Part shown: positions 1-8,046 of the stretch, in pieces | How the letters are laid out: every line of letters starts with the position of its first letter | How positions within the stretch are numbered: position 1 is the stretch's first letter | Assembly (NCBI RefSeq): GCF_024732245.1 | Contig: NZ_CP093845.1 | Span: 2,046,001-2,110,000 of the forward strand | Length of the DNA stretch: 64,000 bases | Direction of reading: 5' to 3' | Source: Dietzia sp. B32 | GTDB lineage: Bacteria > Actinomycetota > Actinomycetes > Mycobacteriales > Mycobacteriaceae | The notes under the pieces: generated by a model | The model's database searches: none | What the model saw: only the letters and a program-made list of their open reading frames with translations | Told to the model about the DNA's origin: nothing | Made by a program: the position numbers and the translations under genes

Positions 1-537
1 ATGGGCGGGATCGACAACCTTCTCAACTTCCTCGTGATCACGGACGACCACGTGGAGGCGGGCAACCGTGTCACCCCGTCCCTGTTCCCCGCAGACGAGA
101 ACGGCGCGCCCGCCAAGATCGACGTCTCGCTGCGCCGACGCACGCCACGGACCCTCGAGAACCGGGAATTCATGGTCCGACGCGCTGCCGAGATCATGCG
201 CGCGGCCGGGGCGAAGAAGGTCTACCGGATGGACTGGGCGCCCCTGCTGCTGCACGTGCACTCGTCGATGCGGATGGGTGAGTCCGACCAGAACTCGGTG
301 CTCGACTCCAACGCGGAGGCCCGGTGGGTCAAGCGGCTGTTCATCGCCGACAACTCGGCGCTGGCCAACTCGCTCGGCGGACCCAACCCCACGCTGACGA
401 CCCAGGCCCTCGCGACCCGCACCGCGGAGAAGATCTTCCAGACGTATTTCGACGGGGACCCGTGGGTGGACGAGGAGGCGCCGGTGGTGAGCACCGACCC
501 CAGGATCTCCGCCCGGATGCAGCAGCTGGGCCTGTAG
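1..537 (+). CDS. GMC-family flavoprotein oxidoreductase, C-terminal part
   Basis: C-terminal 178 residues of a glucose-methanol-choline family oxidoreductase. The FAD-binding half lies before the window, so the ATG at base 1 is internal. HVHSSMRMG (visible residues 85-93) carries the conserved active-site His of the GMC C-terminal domain, and GGPNPTLT (about 126-133) supplies the partner position, here Asn129, as in many GMC dehydrogenases. Members oxidise alcohols or sugars with FAD; the substrate cannot be read here. The gene ends 64 bases before the methyltransferase. It could be a mycofactocin-linked dehydrogenase, since mycofactocin-type SDRs occur later, but the visible part does not settle that. 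Confidence 0.85.
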   Translation: MGGIDNLLNFLVITDDHVEAGNRVTPSLFPADENGAPAKIDVSLRRRTPRTLENREFMVRRAAEIMRAAGAKKVYRMDWAPLLLHVHSSMRMGESDQNSVLDSNAEARWVKRLFIADNSALANSLGGPNPTLTTQALATRTAEKIFQTYFDGDPWVDEEAPVVSTDPRISARMQQLGL

Positions 538-601
538 ACACACGACCGGCAACCCGTCGGGTTCCGGGGACGCTCTACCGGCCCGGATCAGCCGTCGGCC
601 G

Positions 602-1249
602 GTGTCATCGGAGATGATCGACGATGTGGAGAACACGAGCACGCGACGCGACTCGGTTCGAGAGTCCTACTCGGCCAGAGCTCAGGAGTACACGGATCAC
701 TTCGGCTGCATGGCCTCGACACACCCATCAGATCGGGCGCTGGTGAGGAGCTGGGCTGCCACGGTGTCGGGTCAGGTGCTCGACGCCGGGTGCGGTCCGG
801 GCCAGTGGTCGAACTTCCTGGCCGAGTGTGGGTGCACCGTGAGCGGGATCGATCTGGTCCCGGAGTTCGTCGAACGAGCTCGCGCCCGGTATTCAGACCT
901 CAGGTTCGACGTCGGCGGCTTCGAGAGGTTGGCCGCCGCGACAGGGTCACTGGGGGGTGTGCTGTCGTGGTACTCGCTCATTCACCACGGTCCGCAGCAG
1001 ATCTCGGTTCCTCTGGCCGAGTTCGCACGCGTGATCCGACCAGGTGGAGGGTTGCTGGTGGGCTTCTTCGAAGGACCAACCGTCGGGATGTTCGACCATG
1101 CGGTGACCACGGCTTATCGGTGGCCGGTGACCGCCCTTGGCCAGGAGTTGGCCGCAGCCGGGTTCGAGGTGATCGAGACGCATACGCGAACGGGAATCGG
1201 GCACCGACCTCACGGTGCACTCACCGCACGGCGGAAGATGACCCGGTGA
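602..1249 (+). CDS. class I SAM-dependent methyltransferase
   Basis: A 215-residue protein with the SAM-binding motif I VLDAGCGPG at residues 59-67, followed by an acidic residue after the second strand (GIDLVPEF) that should contact the ribose of SAM. The length is that of a single Rossmann-fold methyltransferase domain without extra modules. GTG at 602 is the start given here; an in-frame ATG five codons later is possible. The substrate is unknown. It is convergent with the MpaB-like gene, 34 bases apart. Base composition looks slightly less GC-rich than its neighbours, judged by eye only. Confidence 0.8.
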   Translation: MSSEMIDDVENTSTRRDSVRESYSARAQEYTDHFGCMASTHPSDRALVRSWAATVSGQVLDAGCGPGQWSNFLAECGCTVSGIDLVPEFVERARARYSDLRFDVGGFERLAAATGSLGGVLSWYSLIHHGPQQISVPLAEFARVIRPGGGLLVGFFEGPTVGMFDHAVTTAYRWPVTALGQELAAAGFEVIETHTRTGIGHRPHGALTARRKMTR

Positions 1250-1283
1250 GGAATGATCCCGGTGCTCCCGTGGGCCCCGGCGC

Positions 1284-2153
1284 CTAGAAGACGCTGATCC
1301 CCAGGCTCCGGCGCACCCGCAGGTCGGCGATGTTGAGGGTGTAGTACGCCCGCAGTGGCCGCGGGAAGACCCTCTCCAGCACCGAGGTGAGCGCCAGCAC
1401 CACCCGGCGGCGGCGGAGGTCGACAGGGGTGATCTCCCAGCGCATCTCGTCGCGGATGCGCCCGGGTACCCCGAACTTGGTCATGGACAGGCTCCACGGC
1501 CCGATCGTCCTGTGGGCCAGGGTGCCGAGCTGCTTCATCCTGATCTCGAGCACGCGGAAGTCCGCGAGTGACTGCAGGTAGTCGCGGACGGTGTCGTCGA
1601 TCTCCACCGCCTCGAGCCCCTCGGCGAAGCGCTGTTCGTACTCGGCCCAGGTGGTCGGCCAGCGCGCCTCGGGCACGTTGAGCGTGGTCCCCAGCGGCCG
1701 CGCCATCTCGATGATGCGGTCCAGCTCGGACTCGGTGAGCGGCCCGTGCATCATCTGCCATTGATCGGTGTAGTAGCGCACCAGACACAGGGCCACCCAC
1801 AGTTGGTACCCGGCGTGGTTTGCGCTGTAGCGCACAGGACTGGCCTCGGTCGAGGTCACCTGCGCGTGGATCCGGTGGACGGCCTCGTGGAAGAACCTGC
1901 GGTCGGAGTCGCTGCCGAGGGTGGCCACGGCGAGGTACTGGGCCGTGGTCCGGGCCCGCTTGATCGGACGCAGGTCCCCGCGGCCGCGCTCCACCCGACT
2001 CTCGACGACCCCGTGGCCCACGGCCGGGTTGGCCAACTGCATGACCACATTGGCGACCGGGAGCCAGAAGGCCAGGTGGGTCGAGATGTCGGGCAGGTGC
2101 CGGATCCGCCGGCCCCCGTCGCTGGCGATATCGGTCCGCGCGCCTGCGGTCAT
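1284..2153 (-). CDS. MpaB-like oxygenase (DUF2236 family)
   Basis: A 289-residue protein resembling the DUF2236 group, which includes fungal MpaB and latex-clearing protein Lcp, haem-dependent oxygenases. The stretch from RARTTAQYL to FHEAVHRIHAQV has the Arg/Thr and paired-His spacing typical of the family's haem pocket; the second His is the likely haem ligand by analogy. No signal peptide is apparent. The ATG at 2153 is preceded by a purine-rich stretch acceptable as a ribosome site. The substrate is unknown; many actinobacteria carry several paralogues. It is divergent from the siderophore-interacting gene, so 2154-2283 holds promoters for both. Confidence 0.75.
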   Translation of the reverse strand: MTAGARTDIASDGGRRIRHLPDISTHLAFWLPVANVVMQLANPAVGHGVVESRVERGRGDLRPIKRARTTAQYLAVATLGSDSDRRFFHEAVHRIHAQVTSTEASPVRYSANHAGYQLWVALCLVRYYTDQWQMMHGPLTESELDRIIEMARPLGTTLNVPEARWPTTWAEYEQRFAEGLEAVEIDDTVRDYLQSLADFRVLEIRMKQLGTLAHRTIGPWSLSMTKFGVPGRIRDEMRWEITPVDLRRRRVVLALTSVLERVFPRPLRAYYTLNIADLRVRRSLGISVF

Positions 2154-2239
2154 CGTGCACCCCCTGCTCCACCGATCACATATATCTTACATGCACGGCA
2201 ACTGCCCGTCAGCCCCGACGCCGGGGACCAGGAAAAATG

Positions 2240-2258
2240 CAAGGATAGGGTCACCTAA
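2240..2258 (+). promoter_or_regulatory. DtxR/IdeR-type iron box
   Basis: The 19-mer CAAGGATAGGGTCACCTAA matches 14 of 19 positions of the IdeR/DtxR consensus (TTAGGTTAGSCTAACCTAA). It abuts a possible -10 element TATCTT (2260-2265), so iron-loaded repressor would block RNA polymerase at the siderophore-interacting gene that starts at 2284. The gene's role in iron release fits. Confidence 0.65.
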
Positions 2259-2283
2259 CTATCTTCAGTTGAAGGAGAACACT

Positions 2284-3063
2284 GTGACTCGCCCCCAGTC
2301 CCGCCCCCCGGTCACCCTCACGGTGCTGCGCAGGGAGCCGGTGGCCGCGCACCTCGTGCGGGTCGTCCTGGGCGGGGACGGGTTCGACACGTTCGCCGCC
2401 CGCGCGGAGACCGACAGCTACGTCAAGCTCGAACTCCCCCACGCCGGGGAGTCGGTCGTGCGCACCTACACCGTCCGTCGGGTCGATGCGGACGCGCGCG
2501 AGATCTGGATCGACTTCGTCGTCCACGGTGACGAGGGCGTCGCCGGTCCGTGGGCCCGTTCGGTGGCGCCCGGAACCGAGGTCGCGGTGCGCGGCCCGGG
2601 CGGCGGGTACCGGCCGGACCCGTCGGCGGACTTCCACCTGCTGGCCGGCGACGAGACCGCGGTGCCGGCGGTCGCGGCGGCCCTGGAGTCGCTGCCCCAG
2701 GACGCCGTGGGTGCGGTGTTCCTCGAGGTCGGGGGCGACGACGACGAGATTCCGATCACCGCGCCGGCGGGGGTCGAGATCGTCTGGGTACACCGCGGAA
2801 CCTCCTCGGGGGACGCCGGCCCGGGAGTGATCGACGGCGACGCCCCGCTGGTCGACGCGGTTCGGGACATGCCGTGGCCGAGCGGTGACGTGCAGGTCTT
2901 CGTCCACGGTGAGGCCGAGACGGTGATGAAGCACCTGCGCCCGTATCTGCGCTCCGAGCGGGGCGTTCCCGCCGCGCGGGCGTCGATCTCGGGCTACTGG
3001 CGACGTGGGCGCTCGGAGGAGGGCTTCCGCACCTGGAAGCGCGAGCTGGCGCAGTCGGAGTAG
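2284..3063 (+). CDS. siderophore-interacting protein (FAD-dependent ferric-siderophore reductase)
   Basis: A 259-residue protein of the SIP/ViuB family, which reduces ferric siderophores in the cytoplasm with FAD and NAD(P)H and so releases the iron. RTYTVRR (about residue 60) is the FAD-binding signature of the N-terminal barrel; HGEAETVMKHLRPYL and the terminal block with ISGYWRRGRSEEGF are typical of the SIP C-terminal domain. GTG at 2284 is chosen because GAAGGAG lies at 2271-2277 and upstream residues do not look coding. The iron box just upstream suggests repression when iron is plentiful. An inverted repeat follows the stop codon. Confidence 0.9.
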   Translation: MTRPQSRPPVTLTVLRREPVAAHLVRVVLGGDGFDTFAARAETDSYVKLELPHAGESVVRTYTVRRVDADAREIWIDFVVHGDEGVAGPWARSVAPGTEVAVRGPGGGYRPDPSADFHLLAGDETAVPAVAAALESLPQDAVGAVFLEVGGDDDEIPITAPAGVEIVWVHRGTSSGDAGPGVIDGDAPLVDAVRDMPWPSGDVQVFVHGEAETVMKHLRPYLRSERGVPAARASISGYWRRGRSEEGFRTWKRELAQSE

Positions 3064-3081
3064 CGTCGCCGCAACCCGTGA

Positions 3082-3099
3082 GGTGAGTCCGGGCTCACC
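3082..3099. terminator. weak hairpin after the siderophore-interacting gene
   Basis: GGTGAG (3082-3087) and CTCACC (3094-3099) form a 6-bp inverted repeat with a 6-base loop, about 20 bases past the stop codon. There is no T-tract. It may be a terminator or an operator for the ABC importer downstream. Confidence 0.35.
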
Positions 3100-3201
3100 A
3101 TCCCCGGCCGACCCGGTAACCTCATGTGCCAGCACCGTTCGCACCCGGCCCCTCGCGTATCCGTCCGCGAGGCTCAGACGGCACAGACAAGGGCATGGCA
3201 T

Positions 3202-4185
3202 ATGGCATTCTCACGCGCGAAGCTCATCACCGGACTGGTCGCCACCTCGGCACTCGTCCTCGCAGGTTGCTCGAGCGGCGGTGAGGACGATGCCGCCGGT
3301 GGTGGCGGCGAGTCCTACCGCATCGGCATCAACCAGCTCGTCCAGCACCCGGCCCTCGATTCCGCCACGGCCGGCTTCAAGGAGGCCTTCGCAGAGGCCG
3401 GCGTCGAGGTCGAGTTCGACGAGCAGAACGCCAACGGCGAGCAGGGCACCGCACTGACCATCGCCCAGCAGTTCGCGGCTGACGATCTGGACCTCGCCCT
3501 GGCCGTGGCCACCCCGGCGGCGCAGGCGATGGCGCGGAACATCTCCGACGTGCCGCTGCTGTTCACCGCGGTGACCGACCCGGTCTCGGCGGAGCTGGTG
3601 GACTCGATGGAGGAGCCGGGCGCCAACGTCACCGGCACCTCCGACGCGGCCCCCATCGAGAAGCAGCTCGAACTGCTCAAGGAGATCGTCCCGGACGCCG
3701 AGCGCATCGGCATCGTCTACGCCTCCGGTGAGGTCAACTCGCAGGTGCAGGTCGACCAGGCCGAGGAGGCCGCGGGCCCGCTCGGCCTGGAGATCGAGAC
3801 CCAGACCGTCACCACCGTCAACGAGATCCAGCAGGCCGTCGAGGCGCTCGGAGATGTCGACGCCATCTACGTTCCCACGGACAACATGGTCGTCTCGGGC
3901 ATCGCCTCGCTGGTGCAGGTCGCCGAGAGCAAGCAGATCCCGGTGATCGCCGCCGAGTCGGGCACGGTCGAGGGCGGCGCCGTCGCCACTCTCGGGATCG
4001 ACTACACCGAACTGGGCCGCCAGACCGGCGAGATGGCACTGCGGATCCTGCGCGACGGCGAGGACCCGGCCACCATGCCCGTCGAGACCGCGACCGAGTT
4101 CACCTACGTGGTCAACGAGGACGCCGCCGAGCGTCAGGGCGTCACGATCCCCGAGGACATCCTCGCCGAGGCTGAGAAGAAGTGA
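3202..4185 (+). CDS. ABC importer substrate-binding lipoprotein (ABC_sub_bind family)
   Basis: A 327-residue lipoprotein. After a short basic N-terminus and hydrophobic stretch the lipobox LVLAGC should be cleaved before Cys and lipidated. The mature protein opens with YRIGINQLVQHPALD and runs as a two-lobed binding protein of the PF04392 type, whose characterised members (TrpX/TyrX-like) bind aromatic amino acids. The substrate here is inference. ATG 3202 gives the best signal peptide; an upstream in-frame start would add a non-hydrophobic extension. The gene overlaps the permease by four bases (GTGA), so the three genes 3202-5941 form one operon. Confidence 0.85.
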   Translation: MAFSRAKLITGLVATSALVLAGCSSGGEDDAAGGGGESYRIGINQLVQHPALDSATAGFKEAFAEAGVEVEFDEQNANGEQGTALTIAQQFAADDLDLALAVATPAAQAMARNISDVPLLFTAVTDPVSAELVDSMEEPGANVTGTSDAAPIEKQLELLKEIVPDAERIGIVYASGEVNSQVQVDQAEEAAGPLGLEIETQTVTTVNEIQQAVEALGDVDAIYVPTDNMVVSGIASLVQVAESKQIPVIAAESGTVEGGAVATLGIDYTELGRQTGEMALRILRDGEDPATMPVETATEFTYVVNEDAAERQGVTIPEDILAEAEKK

Positions 4186-5147
4186 TCGGGACCGTCGAGG
4201 TAGGCCTCATCTACGGGGTCATGGCGCTGGGGGTCTACCTGACCTTCCGCGTGCTCAACTTCCCCGACCTCACCGTCGACGGCAGTTTCACCACGGGCGC
4301 CGCAACGGCGGCCATGGGCATCCTCGCCGGCTGGAACCCGCTGCTCGCGACCCTCGCGGGTTTCGGCGCCGGGTTCCTCGCCGGCACGGTCACGGGATTG
4401 CTGCACACCAAGGGCAAGATCGACGGCCTCCTCGCCGGTATCCTCACCATGATCGCGCTGTGGTCCGTCAACCTCCGGATCATGGACGGCGCGAACATCC
4501 CGCTGCTGCGCAGCGACACCGTGTTCACGCCCCTGGAAGACGCTGACCTGCTGGGCGAGTGGCCCGGGGTCGGCATCCTCGCGGTGGCGGTCCTGCTGCT
4601 CGGGCTGGTCGTCCTGTGGTTCCTCACCACCGACCTCGGCCTGTCCATCCGCGCCACGGGCGACAACGGCCCCATGATCTCCTCGTTCGGCGTCTCCACC
4701 GACTTCACCAAGACCCTCACGCTGGCCTTGTCGAACGGGTTCGTGGGCATGTGCGGCGCGCTCATCGCCCAGTACCGCGGTTTCGCCGACATCTCGATGG
4801 GCATCGGCCTCATCCTGGTCGGCCTGGCGTCGGTGATCATCGGGCAGGCCATCCTCGGCCAGCGCAAGCTGCTGCTCGCGGTGCTCGCCGTGATCCTGGG
4901 CGCCCTGCTCTACCAGCTCATCATCTTCGCCGCCCTCCGCGTCGGCCTGGATCCCAACGACATGAAGGCCGTCACGGCGATCCTCGTCGTGGTCGCGCTG
5001 CTGTTGCCCCGGTGGAAGGGTGCGAGCGGACGCTTCGGACGCACACCCACCACCCCGGTCGCCGCCAACGAACGTGCGGCGGCGGGTGCCGGGACCGCCG
5101 TCGACGCGGGCCCCGATTCCGCCGCGACCGGCACCAAGGAGGCATGA
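4182..5147 (+). CDS. ABC importer permease (LivH/BPD_transp_2 type)
   Basis: A 321-residue integral membrane protein with about eight to nine hydrophobic segments, of the branched-chain-amino-acid-like permease fold that partners PF04392 binding proteins. The segment from GLSIRATGDNGPMISSFGV is the cytoplasmic loop that meets the ATPase in this family. The C-terminal 40 residues are Ala/Gly/Thr-rich and not membrane-embedded. Its GTG start is inside the stop of the lipoprotein gene, and its TGA overlaps the ATG of the ATPase gene, indicating translational coupling. Confidence 0.85.
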   Translation: MIGTVEVGLIYGVMALGVYLTFRVLNFPDLTVDGSFTTGAATAAMGILAGWNPLLATLAGFGAGFLAGTVTGLLHTKGKIDGLLAGILTMIALWSVNLRIMDGANIPLLRSDTVFTPLEDADLLGEWPGVGILAVAVLLLGLVVLWFLTTDLGLSIRATGDNGPMISSFGVSTDFTKTLTLALSNGFVGMCGALIAQYRGFADISMGIGLILVGLASVIIGQAILGQRKLLLAVLAVILGALLYQLIIFAALRVGLDPNDMKAVTAILVVVALLLPRWKGASGRFGRTPTTPVAANERAAAGAGTAVDAGPDSAATGTKEA

Positions 5148-5941
5148 CGATGCTGACCGTCACCGGAGTGTCCAAGACCTTCTTCCCCGGCACCGTCAAC
5201 GAGCGCCGGGCGCTGAACGACCTCAGTCTCACCTTGGCCGAGGGCGACTTCGTCACGGTGATCGGTTCCAACGGCGCGGGCAAGTCGACCTTGCTCAACG
5301 CGGTCTCCGGGCGGCTGCTCGCCGACAGCGGGAACATCGAGATCGACGGCACCACCGTCAACCGACTTCCCCAGCACAGGCGCGCCAAGTACGTCGGCCG
5401 GGTCTTCCAGGACCCGCTCGCCGGGACCGCGCCCAACCTCACCATCGAGGAGAACCTGTCGCTCGCGTTGCTGCGCGGCCGCCGGCGGGGCCTCGGCCCG
5501 GGCCTGAGCAAGAAGCGTCGCGGCCAGTTCTCGGAGCAGCTCGCCATGTTGGAGCTCGGCCTCGAGGACCGGCTCACCGCCAAGGTCGGCCTGCTCTCGG
5601 GCGGCCAGCGGCAGGCGCTGTCGCTGCTCATGGCCGGGTTCACCCAGCCGCGCATCATGCTCCTCGACGAGCACACCGCGGCTCTCGATCCCCAGCGCGC
5701 GGAGCTGGTCACCACGATCACCGAGCGCATCGTCCGCGAGGGCGGTCTGACCACCCTCATGGTCACGCACAACATGGAGCAGGCCATCCGCCTGGGCAAC
5801 CGGCTCATCATGATGCACGAGGGACAGATCGTCTACGAGGCCGACTCCGCGACCAAGTCCAAGCTCACTGTGCAGGACCTGCTTCGCGAGTTCACCAAGA
5901 TCAAGGGCGCGACCCTCTCGGACCAGGCTTTCCTGGGCTGA
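5144..5941 (+). CDS. ABC importer ATP-binding protein
   Basis: A 265-residue ATPase of the same operon. Walker A GSNGAGKST, the signature LSGGQRQAL, and Walker B IMLLDEHTAALDP are all present, followed by the H-loop His in MVTHNMEQA. The start ATG at 5144 overlaps the permease stop and follows AAGGAGG, a strong ribosome site. The unusual DEH in Walker B (rather than DEP) is seen in this transporter subgroup. With the two upstream genes it should make one importer, for an aromatic amino acid or related solute if family precedent holds. The first 58-bp palindrome follows 22 bases after the stop. Confidence 0.9.
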   Translation: MTMLTVTGVSKTFFPGTVNERRALNDLSLTLAEGDFVTVIGSNGAGKSTLLNAVSGRLLADSGNIEIDGTTVNRLPQHRRAKYVGRVFQDPLAGTAPNLTIEENLSLALLRGRRRGLGPGLSKKRRGQFSEQLAMLELGLEDRLTAKVGLLSGGQRQALSLLMAGFTQPRIMLLDEHTAALDPQRAELVTTITERIVREGGLTTLMVTHNMEQAIRLGNRLIMMHEGQIVYEADSATKSKLTVQDLLREFTKIKGATLSDQAFLG

Positions 5942-5963
5942 CCCGCCGGGCCCCGACCATCGA

Positions 5964-6021
5964 CGAAAAGACAGTTCCGCACACGTCGCCCGAGAGGCGG
6001 GTGTGCGGAACTGTCTTTTCG
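5964..6021. repeat. 58-bp palindromic repeat, copy 1
   Basis: Perfect 21-bp arms at 5964-5984 and 6001-6021 enclose a 16-base loop that itself can form a 4-bp inner stem (5987-5990 with 5996-5999). It lies between convergent genes, where it could end transcription, but there is no T-run. It differs from copy 2 (30917-30974) at 3 of 58 positions. See findings. Confidence 0.9.
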
Positions 6022-6040
6022 ATGCGGGTAGGGGTGCGAC

Positions 6041-6886
6041 TCAGCGGTCGACGGGCGTAGCGGCCTCCCAGCCGGCGCCGCTGCGGCGCACGAGCCCCAT
6101 CTGCTCGAACTTCTCGAACCACCCCGGAGCCGGCCAGTCACCCCACCGCTCGGCGTAGTGGGCCCCGTTGCGCAGCAGGTCGGCGAGGTGATCGACCGGC
6201 GGATCGGAGACCGGGTGCCACCGGTGGTACGCGTGCGCGCCTGCCACCAGCACCACCGGCACACGGCGGTACAGCAGTCTGCGACCGAAGTCGGTGTCCT
6301 CGGCGCCGTAGCCGGTGAACGCCTCGTCGAACCCGCCGAAGTCCGTGCGCAGGCGCGTCCACAGCGCCGGACGCAGGGCGAACGACAGTGACCAGAACAT
6401 CCCGAACTCGCCCGGCTCCAACTCGCGGGTGCCGACCGCGGGGAACGGCCGTGCCGGGTGCGGGTCGGTGTAGGCCGACAGGTCGGCCGGGTCGGGGGCT
6501 CCGGCGGACTCGGGCAGGTAGGTGACCGGCCCCAGACCGACGACGCCCTCGGGCAGTTCGTTGTAGTACCACCCCAGGTCGGGACCGGGCATGCAGTCGA
6601 CGTCGAGGAAGACGATGAGCTTCGCCCCCAGTTCGGCCGCCCTGTCGCCGCCGAGATTGCGGCTCCGGGCGACGGGCAGGTCGGGGCCAGCCTGCAGCTC
6701 GACGATGTCCGCGCCGTCGGCGGCGAGCTCAGCGGCCAGCTCGGCGCTGCCGGGCCGCTCGGGGAGGACCACCACGTGCTTCGCGCCGGGCAGGTGCTCG
6801 GCCATGGCGCGGCGCTGGGATCGGAGGTGTTCGGCGCGACCGGGCGTGCAGACGGTCACGACAGCGATCGACGCGGCCGAGCTCAC
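6041..6886 (-). CDS. GT-A-fold glycosyltransferase (galactosyltransferase-like)
   Basis: A 281-residue glycosyltransferase. IVFLDVDCMPGPDL holds the metal-binding DxD motif near residue 100, and FDEAFTGYGAEDTDFGRRL is the acceptor-side motif shared with GT2/GT7-type enzymes. No membrane segment or signal peptide is evident, so it acts in the cytoplasm on nucleotide-sugar donors. GTG at 6886 overlaps the stop of the upstream glycosyltransferase (GTGA at 6883-6886). It is the last gene of a leftward six-gene operon beginning at 12654. Donor, acceptor and linkage are unknown. Confidence 0.85.
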   Translation of the reverse strand: MSSAASIAVVTVCTPGRAEHLRSQRRAMAEHLPGAKHVVVLPERPGSAELAAELAADGADIVELQAGPDLPVARSRNLGGDRAAELGAKLIVFLDVDCMPGPDLGWYYNELPEGVVGLGPVTYLPESAGAPDPADLSAYTDPHPARPFPAVGTRELEPGEFGMFWSLSFALRPALWTRLRTDFGGFDEAFTGYGAEDTDFGRRLLYRRVPVVLVAGAHAYHRWHPVSDPPVDHLADLLRNGAHYAERWGDWPAPGWFEKFEQMGLVRRSGAGWEAATPVDR

Positions 6887-8046
6887 CGCGGGCCTCCTGT
6901 CGCCGACTCCGCGGCGGCGCCGAGCATCTCGGCTCCCGGTTCGCGCCCCGCAGCCACGCACTCGAGGGTCCGGGCCAGTCGCCCGGCGGCGCCGTCGACC
7001 TCCCAGGCACGCCGCAGGCCCGAGCCCGCTCCCGGGCTGGAACGGGCGCGTTCGAGAGTGCGACGGACGGCGTGGACCAGATGGGCGACGGGGTCCTCGC
7101 GGCCCACCACCTCGGCCAGTCCAAGGTTCGCGAGGGTGAGGGCGGTGGCGTCCTGCTCGTCGAAGGGCCTCTCCTCGGGGACCACCACGAGGTGGGCGTC
7201 GGCGGCGGCGAGATCGGCGATCGAACTCTGTCCCGCGGCGCTGACGACCACGTCGGCGCGGGCGATCTCGTCCCACGGGTCGGCCACCCAGCGTCCGCCG
7301 GGCCCGCCGAGCGAGATCCACTCGACGTCGTCGAGCTGGTCGCGGACGGCGTCCCAGCGGACGTCGTGGCCACCACCGCCGGAGCCCCGCAGGTGCAGGA
7401 CCCGCGGTCGGCCGTGCCCCCGGGCGCCCGGCTCGGGGTCGCGACCGGCGAACCGCGAGACCCCGCCGACGGGTACCAGCGGGCGGCTCGCCCCGGCGGG
7501 GACGGGTGCGCCGGCGGCGCGCGGCCACCCGGCCACCAATGCCGAGCTCACCCCGTGGGCGAGAAGGTGCGGGGCATCGTCGCGCCGGCCCGGCAGGACC
7601 GTGGTGACCACCGGCGTCCCGGTCAACCGCGCCGCGAGGGTCACCTCGACGGAGATGTCGCTCCAGAACACCTCCGGGGCGTCGCGACCGATCCACTCGG
7701 CGAGCATCGTCATGCGTTGACGCAGCCCGGCCTGCCGCAACGGCACCCAGTGCAGCCGACCTCCGGCGGTCGGGTCCGGATCCGCGGGACCGTCGCCCGC
7801 GACGGGACCGGGACCGGTGGCCGCGCCGGGACCGGTGGCCTCGTCGGTGCCGGTGGCCGCGTCGGTGCCCGCCTCGTCGTAGTCCAGTGGCAGCGGGAGG
7901 ATCCGGATGCGCCCGGGGTCGGGATTGGCGTCGGCGTGGATGCGCGCGGAGGTGAGGATGGTGACCTCGTCGTCGAGGGCGGCGGCGACCGAGAGCGCGC
8001 GCTGCACATGGCCACTGCCCTGGTGGTGGGCGTACACCCCGATCAC
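6883..8046 (-). CDS. GT-B glycosyltransferase, MurG/GT28-like
   Basis: A 387-residue GT-B enzyme. The N-terminus IGVYAHHQGSGHVQRALS has the glycine-His loop of the GT1/GT28 acceptor domain, and the C-terminal VVVSAAGQSSIADLAAADA followed by VVPEERPFDEQ is the nucleotide-sugar binding block of GT28. A low-complexity stretch of Thr, Gly, Ala and Pro about residues 60-85 marks an inserted linker. Overlaps on both sides (GTGA at 8043-8046 and 6883-6886) tie it tightly into the operon. It probably transfers a sugar to a lipid or glycan acceptor; specificity is unknown. Confidence 0.8.
   Translation of the reverse strand: MIGVYAHHQGSGHVQRALSVAAALDDEVTILTSARIHADANPDPGRIRILPLPLDYDEAGTDAATGTDEATGPGAATGPGPVAGDGPADPDPTAGGRLHWVPLRQAGLRQRMTMLAEWIGRDAPEVFWSDISVEVTLAARLTGTPVVTTVLPGRRDDAPHLLAHGVSSALVAGWPRAAGAPVPAGASRPLVPVGGVSRFAGRDPEPGARGHGRPRVLHLRGSGGGGHDVRWDAVRDQLDDVEWISLGGPGGRWVADPWDEIARADVVVSAAGQSSIADLAAADAHLVVVPEERPFDEQDATALTLANLGLAEVVGREDPVAHLVHAVRRTLERARSSPGAGSGLRRAWEVDGAAGRLARTLECVAAGREPGAEMLGAAAESATGGPR

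Noticed and set aside
1-537. GMC fragment as mycofactocin dehydrogenase MftG
   Set aside because: The diagnostic N-terminal part is outside the window and no mft gene is visible, so the name is not supported.
1921-2283. Long N-terminal extension of the siderophore-interacting reading frame
   Set aside because: It overlaps the MpaB-like gene on the other strand, and the iron box and ribosome site place the start at 2284.
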